This document shows positions 58,841-64,000 of a stretch of DNA of 64,000 nucleotides, piece after piece. The stretch's first letter is position 1; each line of letters starts with the position of its first letter. The notes under the pieces are model-generated. The model saw only the letters and a program-made list of their open reading frames with translations. It was not told where the DNA came from and did not search any database. Both the position numbers and the translations under genes were made by a program. Source of the DNA: Ceratothoa steindachneri (lineage: Eukaryota > Arthropoda > Malacostraca > Isopoda > Cymothoidae); the NCBI GenBank assembly GCA_963969495.1, contig OZ018322.1:158130848-158194847 (forward strand), in the 5' to 3' direction.

Positions 58841-61074
58841 ATCCTGCTTAAGCGTAGAAAATAACGTTAGATCAAGTTTATTTTTACTTTTATCCTAAAC
58901 TGTCTCGTTCACTTTTAAGTAATCTTCCCATGCAATATAAAGACTTTAAAAGGAAACATATTGCAATTGCTTATTATATGAATTTATAGAGTTATTAGTG
59001 CTTTTTAGCAATGAAAGGGATTTTTAGGGTGCATTCTCACGCAGGAAATGCCCATATATACTAAATATGGTTAAAACAACTCACACACATTAAAGAGTCA
59101 TTGCATCCCCTCCGATAGCATTTCGTTCTCGAAAACAACCAGTTGGTTTACGATCTTTAGAACAGGATATACTGCTACATCCGCCTTATTGACTTGATTT
59201 AACGATAAAGAAAGAAAACTTATTTCGATTACTATAACATATCATAATTCGTAGAACATTTAGAATCAAAAATATTATAAAAGGTTTTTTTAAATATTTT
59301 TCAAAACTTATTTAATTCTTTAAAACAGGAATAATTTTTTTCCTTTCTGTTAGCCTACAGTTATTGTCACTTATATGTATTATATTATTGAAAAAAGTCT
59401 AATTAAGCTTTAGTAACATATTTATTGTGTCACTGCCGATAAATAAACAAAACTAATCAGATTTCATATTAAAGCGGTCCACAGGGAAAAGGTGATTTTG
59501 TGTCACTCCCACACTGCCACTCAAGATTAGAGTTTTTGACACTTTGCTGCGTAAATTCTAAATTTATCTCCTATCACTGTAATCTAGAGAATGAACTTTA
59601 GTAGAAAAAGGAGTCCATAACGTCGCCCTGATGGAAGGATGCCGAAGCTGCCTTAGCGGAAAAAACATCTACTAATATCACATTCACAGCAAGATACAAC
59701 AACCTTACATCAAACAAGACAACAAGATATTTCCGTTTAACTCCAAGCTTTTTCCCTTAATTCTAAACCATCAACGTCAAACTATCACTAAGTTAAATTT
59801 GTCCTATATATCGTCTGTTGTTGCGAATGACTTTGGTTTGCTGACTCTTCTTGTTTGTAGTTACCTCACTTGCAAACTTCTCCAGGGCACAGTCAACAAC
59901 ACTCATATTATAACGGCAGTCGTTTGCCGACTTCAATGTCTTTTATCCCGATAAAGTCTGCTATGGTCTAATCCCACCGTTATACTTTCTCTCTTCAGTT
60001 CGCTGCAGTCAACAACGCTTCGACGATTAGCCGCTTTCTTTTGCACACTCAACATATTAATCTTCGGCTGTCTGTCATCTACCTTATTTACCTTACCGTT
60101 ACCACCACACGCACCTTAACTAACATCATCCTCATCCATTTCCGATTTGCTTTCGTCTTTTTAGCAGTCTATTATTAATAATTTGTGAGTCAAATTTCAC
60201 TGAATTCTAAGAATCTATTAATAATTATACATTGCATTATTATTCTCTGCCGGAATTTATTTTTGCCAACATCCATCTTAAATTTGTTCACGTTGATCTT
60301 CTCTGATATTTTTTGCGTATTTATTTTTTCCAAGGTGCTCAATTTTACTCTATTTAAACAATTAAAAGACAGTGTATTCATTATTTGCCTCATAGAAATT
60401 AAATTACATTTTCTTCCTTAGTCATATCTTTCAGGAAAAGCCAGCACCAACTCGATTTCTTTAGGTCTAGAGGGAAGGATAAAATTAGAGGGGGAACTTT
60501 GTTTTCATTTGTTTTATATTGCAAAAGGTCTGATTTGGAGTAGGATACCTAGAAAGGCCTTAGAGTAGCAAATGTATAAAATAAATTAGACTAAAGCTAT
60601 TAAAAGAATGGCAAATATGCTTCAAATTGACAGTAAATAAGCTACCCAACAACCTCACCTATCCAAAACGCTCGAAAATTATGTGATTATTGTTGTGACA
60701 AACATTCGACTGTTTTGCTTTCATGAAACCAAGAAGGCTATTTTTCTTCACAATAAAGGGAGATTTTATAAACTTACGACAAAATCTGATCACGTGACGT
60801 GACTGATTGTGCCGCGATAAAACTTACTTCAATCTAGGACAAACCAAAATTGGAAGTCTCGGGATATTTTAGCAGGGGAAATGCTGAAATGGCCATTATG
60901 AAACCAGAATCTGAAGGGAGTGGAGAAGGGCAGGGAGGAAAATAAAATATTTCGACAATGTTTCCTTTCTGGGTTCTTGAGAAAATTCTTATTCTTTGGT
61001 AACATATTTAGAAAATAAGAATATCCATGTTTCACGGCTTCAGATGCAACTACTACATGAGGGGGACTCATGTA
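58841..61074. other. AT-rich intergenic DNA
   Basis: No coding domain, RNA gene or element recognised. Confidence 0.5.

Positions 61075-61126
<52 letters not shown>
61075..61126. repeat. (TA)n microsatellite
   Basis: An uninterrupted TA tract of about 52 bp. No element terminus was recognised beside it. Confidence 0.97.
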
Positions 61127-61128
<2 letters not shown>

Positions 61129-61275
61129 GTAAAAATCATGAGATGTAAAACGTGGTAAGTATAAATATATTTATACGGTGCCTCTCTATTTTCTAAGCCA
61201 TTCTGAGTGTGAAAATGTTAAGATGATGAAAGTACTAACTCCAATGAATCTTTCCTTTTGTACGTGGTATATACA

Positions 61276-61284
61276 AATATATAT

Positions 61285-61375
<91 letters not shown>

Positions 61376-61376
61376 T
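61276..61376. repeat. (TA)n microsatellite
   Basis: A TA tract of about 100 bp with one AAA interruption and CACATATATG at its right edge. Confidence 0.96.
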
Positions 61377-61931
61377 GAACTAGGTCACTTGGAACCCTGT
61401 GGTGAAATCTGCAAAACAAAACCTTCAAGGAAGCAGGAAACAGAAAGTCCCGACAACTTTCGTTTATTATAACACTTTCAAAGAAAGTGGGGGGTAAAAA
61501 AGGTGAAAGGAACAAGCGGTTAAAGATTCGTATACTGAAACCAAAGATAAAATCCGCTTGTCCAAAATATGAGACGATTCAAATATGAAAAATTGTTGCG
61601 AAATTAACACGTTATTAGAAACTTAATATAACTTAATATCTTTACAATAATTAATTACATATAAATAGAACAGAAATGCATATAAAAGAATATCTGGTCA
61701 AGTTCATGATTTTTTATATATATTGTTTAATATTAATATATTTGCCCAAAATTTAACGAATTCGATGCAGAGAAGATTAAAGCGTATCCAAAAGAGTAAG
61801 AGGCATCTTCTTGTATATTCTTGGAGGATAGATTGGTGATGAATATTCTGTCAATTTGCTTCTTCTTATTAGGCCATAGTTTATTCTCCCGTTTTAGACA
61901 AATCTCTGTACTTTTTAAGCCTATAGTTTAT
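61377..61931. other. Intergenic DNA
   Basis: Nothing recognised between the (TA)n tract and mariner 2. Confidence 0.5.
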
Positions 61932-63273
61932 ACAGGGTGATCCCAAAACCGGGCCGCAAATTTCGATAGGCCTCATTTCTTAATTTTATGCAAGGATTGA
62001 ATGACACTTTGGTCATAACTAGTTTATTGTGTTTAAAACATCATATCGAAACATGAGAGTCTTTGGGCGTCACTTCTTTATTCTAGAGCACGTGTTCGAG
62101 GGGACCTCCATTTAGCTCTGTGCATTTCTTGAGGCGGAGCAAAAAGTTCTCCATGACGTCCTTATAAACCGACCGACTAATGGCTCTGATCATCTCCCTG
62201 ATTGTTTCCTTGAGGTCCGTGATGGTCCTCGGTCTCTCTGCGTACACTGTCTTTAAGGTAGCCTCACAGAAAGAAATCTGTGGAGCTAAGCTCTGGGCTG
62301 TAAGGTGCCCACCAAAAATCAGTCTTGAGACTGATCACACGGCCACAAAAGTTCTTTTTCGGCCAAATACGATACAGGTTTGAGGTGTGAGAGCTTCCTC
62401 CATCTTACTAAAACCAGGAATTTTCAATAAACGACGATAACAGGGTCTGCAGCTACTTCTTGGCGGTTTTAGGACCTCAACATACCGCTCCTTGGTGTCT
62501 GTCTCTGTCGCGCCAGATTTCTCAATAAGAATGGTCCAATGATGCATCTAGCTGGGATTGCAGTCCATAGCCGTGCACTTAGGGAAGTTTAGGGGCTTGG
62601 TGGCTACCTAAGTTGGTCTGGAGGTGCCCAATAAGACATTTGTCTTTGAGTTTACCTTTCCTTTAAAATGGAAGTGAGCATCATCTGAGGTTCAAAGGAG
62701 GTTAAGGAAAGTTGGGATCTCCTGAATCTTCTCCAGTATATTCTCTGCTCTTTGCCTGAGGCTGTAAGGGTCTGCTTCGTATGTATTCTGTATAAATAGG
62801 CCTTTACATCTATTACTAGCACTCTTTTGCAGGTTTCACTGGATATACCGAGGGACTAACTTCGCTTGTGCACAGGAAGTTTTTGACTCTGCTAAACTGA
62901 CTCACTTACGCTCTCCCCCAGCTCAGCTGTACGCATCCAGGGGCGTCCTGAATGGCTTGGACGGTTGTCACTGACTGCATTGAGGTTCTACACTGTCCCT
63001 TAGTCCCGAAGTGGTCCAACCACTCCTGAATTATGCTCTTGGAGGGGGCTTTTTCAAATTCGATTAGATGCACGAAAGTATCCTACACTTTCTTAAACGA
63101 CCCTGTCTTGTAGTAAGGTTTGACGCAGTATATTCTTTGCTACAACTCTCATTGACATCTAGTTTTGTTCATAGGTGTTATTTCTGTCACTTCTTGCAAA
63201 ATTAGGCTGATTAGTGAATGAATGAAGGATATATCACAGAAAGTGTGTGTAGGCCCGTTCCTTTGGGGTCACC
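61932..63273 (-). mobile_element. Mariner-type DNA transposon, old copy (mariner 2)
   Basis: About 1.34 kb with terminal inverted repeats: left CAGGGTGATCCCAAAACCGG then GCC, right (reverse complement) GGTGACCCCAAAGGAACGGG then CC. It encodes a heavily decayed minus-strand transposase of a different subfamily from mariner 1. TA dinucleotides lie next to both ends, as expected for this superfamily. Confidence 0.75.
62097..63160 (-). pseudogene. Mariner 2 transposase pseudogene
   Basis: The minus strand reads, with many frame changes: HLIEFEKAPSKSIIQEWLDH and FGTKGQCRTS (N-terminal DNA-binding part), SDDAHFHFKGKVNSKTN and VYWA (first catalytic Asp region), DGGSSHTSNL (second Asp, with the preceding QQ lost), WAPYSPELSSTDFFL (third Asp), and the C-terminal TDLKETIREMIRAISRSVYK and MENFLLRLKKCTELNGGPLE. 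This is the complete domain order of a mariner transposase of about 340 residues. It is more broken than mariner 1 and inactive. Confidence 0.75.
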
Positions 63274-64000
63274 AAAAAGTATAGTAACAAAAATCAAAAC
63301 GTCTTTGTTCCATTCCATTAGAATGACTTTTTTAATTTGGTTTGCAGTTTCTTCCTTTATGAACTGATTTCTTCCATTTTTATTTTACTTAGATCGCAAT
63401 GATTTTCAATGATTATTGGAGGAATTTTTTTCAAACGCTTCCCTGAAAAATGTTGTAAGCAATTTGGTAATCTTTTATGATATGGATTCGCGAGTTTATT
63501 ATGAAGTGAGAGCACGCTACTTCTAGTGATTAATGCTAGCCTTTTTATTCAATTGCTGAATTTAAATTATCCAAAAGAATGCAGTAAATCTCTATGGTGA
63601 TAGTATATTTAAATTAGAAAGTTCAATACGACTATGCGATGTACATATAATCGGTCAAAATCACAGGGAAATATTCCAAAGATAATTACCCATTTATAAT
63701 CAGGGCTATCAGAGTTTATTTCACTAAGAATAATCCATTGTCTAGAATCTTTACTATTATTGTGCATAGCCTATTTTTTTCTCTCCAGTACACATTCTAG
63801 TAAAAATAGTGCAATAATTAGTCGATAAAAGAGAGATCAGAAATCATTGACTGTTGAAAGTTTACTGCTGACTTGTCGTTAGGAATCCATTGACCCAATG
63901 TTGTAAACTTGCCTATTTTCTCTAAATAGCGATGCTTAATGGAATAAGGTGAATGTAGTTTTTAAGTCAATTTTTCGAGAGTAGAAATCTGATTTTCTTC
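63274..64000. other. Intergenic DNA
   Basis: Nothing recognised up to the window end. Confidence 0.5.

Overview
The window reads as an intergenic, transposon-packed stretch of an arthropod nuclear genome, most likely a crustacean. The reasons are the AT-rich base composition, the many long (TA)n microsatellites (eight of about 50 to 170 bp and several shorter), the mix of mariner, Penelope-like, non-LTR and LTR elements, and a repetitive protein family I associate with arthropods. I found no convincing intact host gene. Everything that codes for a recognisable domain belongs to a mobile element, and all copies are broken by stops, frameshifts or deletions.

Layout. 1-8.5 kb: a weak LTR candidate (D) holding a ~134-bp tandem array, a Penelope-like fragment at 3.6-4.35 kb ending at a (TA)n tract, a ~120-bp tandem array near 6.0-6.6 kb, and a mariner inserted in a (TA)n tract (7.13-8.42 kb). 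8.5-23 kb: a possible solo LTR (C), three adjacent palindromes at 10.6 kb, a solo LTR of family B (14.7-15.9 kb), a second Penelope-like fragment flanked by (TA)n tracts (19.6-20.8 kb), and a hAT-like terminus at 22.4 kb. 23-29.2 kb: a Jockey/I-type non-LTR element (LINE1) on the minus strand, interrupted by a copy of the arthropod repetitive protein gene. 29.6-44.2 kb: a three-level nest on the minus strand. A CR1-like non-LTR element (LINE2, with PHD-like finger and SGNH esterase in ORF1) is interrupted by LTR element B. B's 5' LTR is in turn split by LTR element A, which has a perfect 5-bp target duplication. 44.9-47 kb: a purine-strand-biased degenerate repeat. 47-57 kb: mostly featureless AT-rich DNA with a tRNA-Lys-like SINE, a 22-bp minisatellite and an inverted second copy of the ~120-bp array. 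57.5-58.8 kb: a solo LTR of family A in the opposite orientation. 61.9-63.3 kb: a second, older mariner.

Main discovery candidate. Elements A and B carry Ty3/gypsy-type protease, integrase with a GPY/F module, reverse transcriptase and RNase H, but the integrase lies BEFORE the reverse transcriptase. That is the Ty1/copia-like order known for Gmr1-like Ty3/gypsy elements, first described from fish and other deuterostomes. Both elements show the order, and in A the integrase C-terminus runs into the RT in one reading frame with few stops, so it is not a chance juxtaposition. Copy A looks non-autonomous: the RT catalytic box reads FDN instead of DD, the protease DTG reads DTR, and a (TA)n tract sits where the primer binding site should be.
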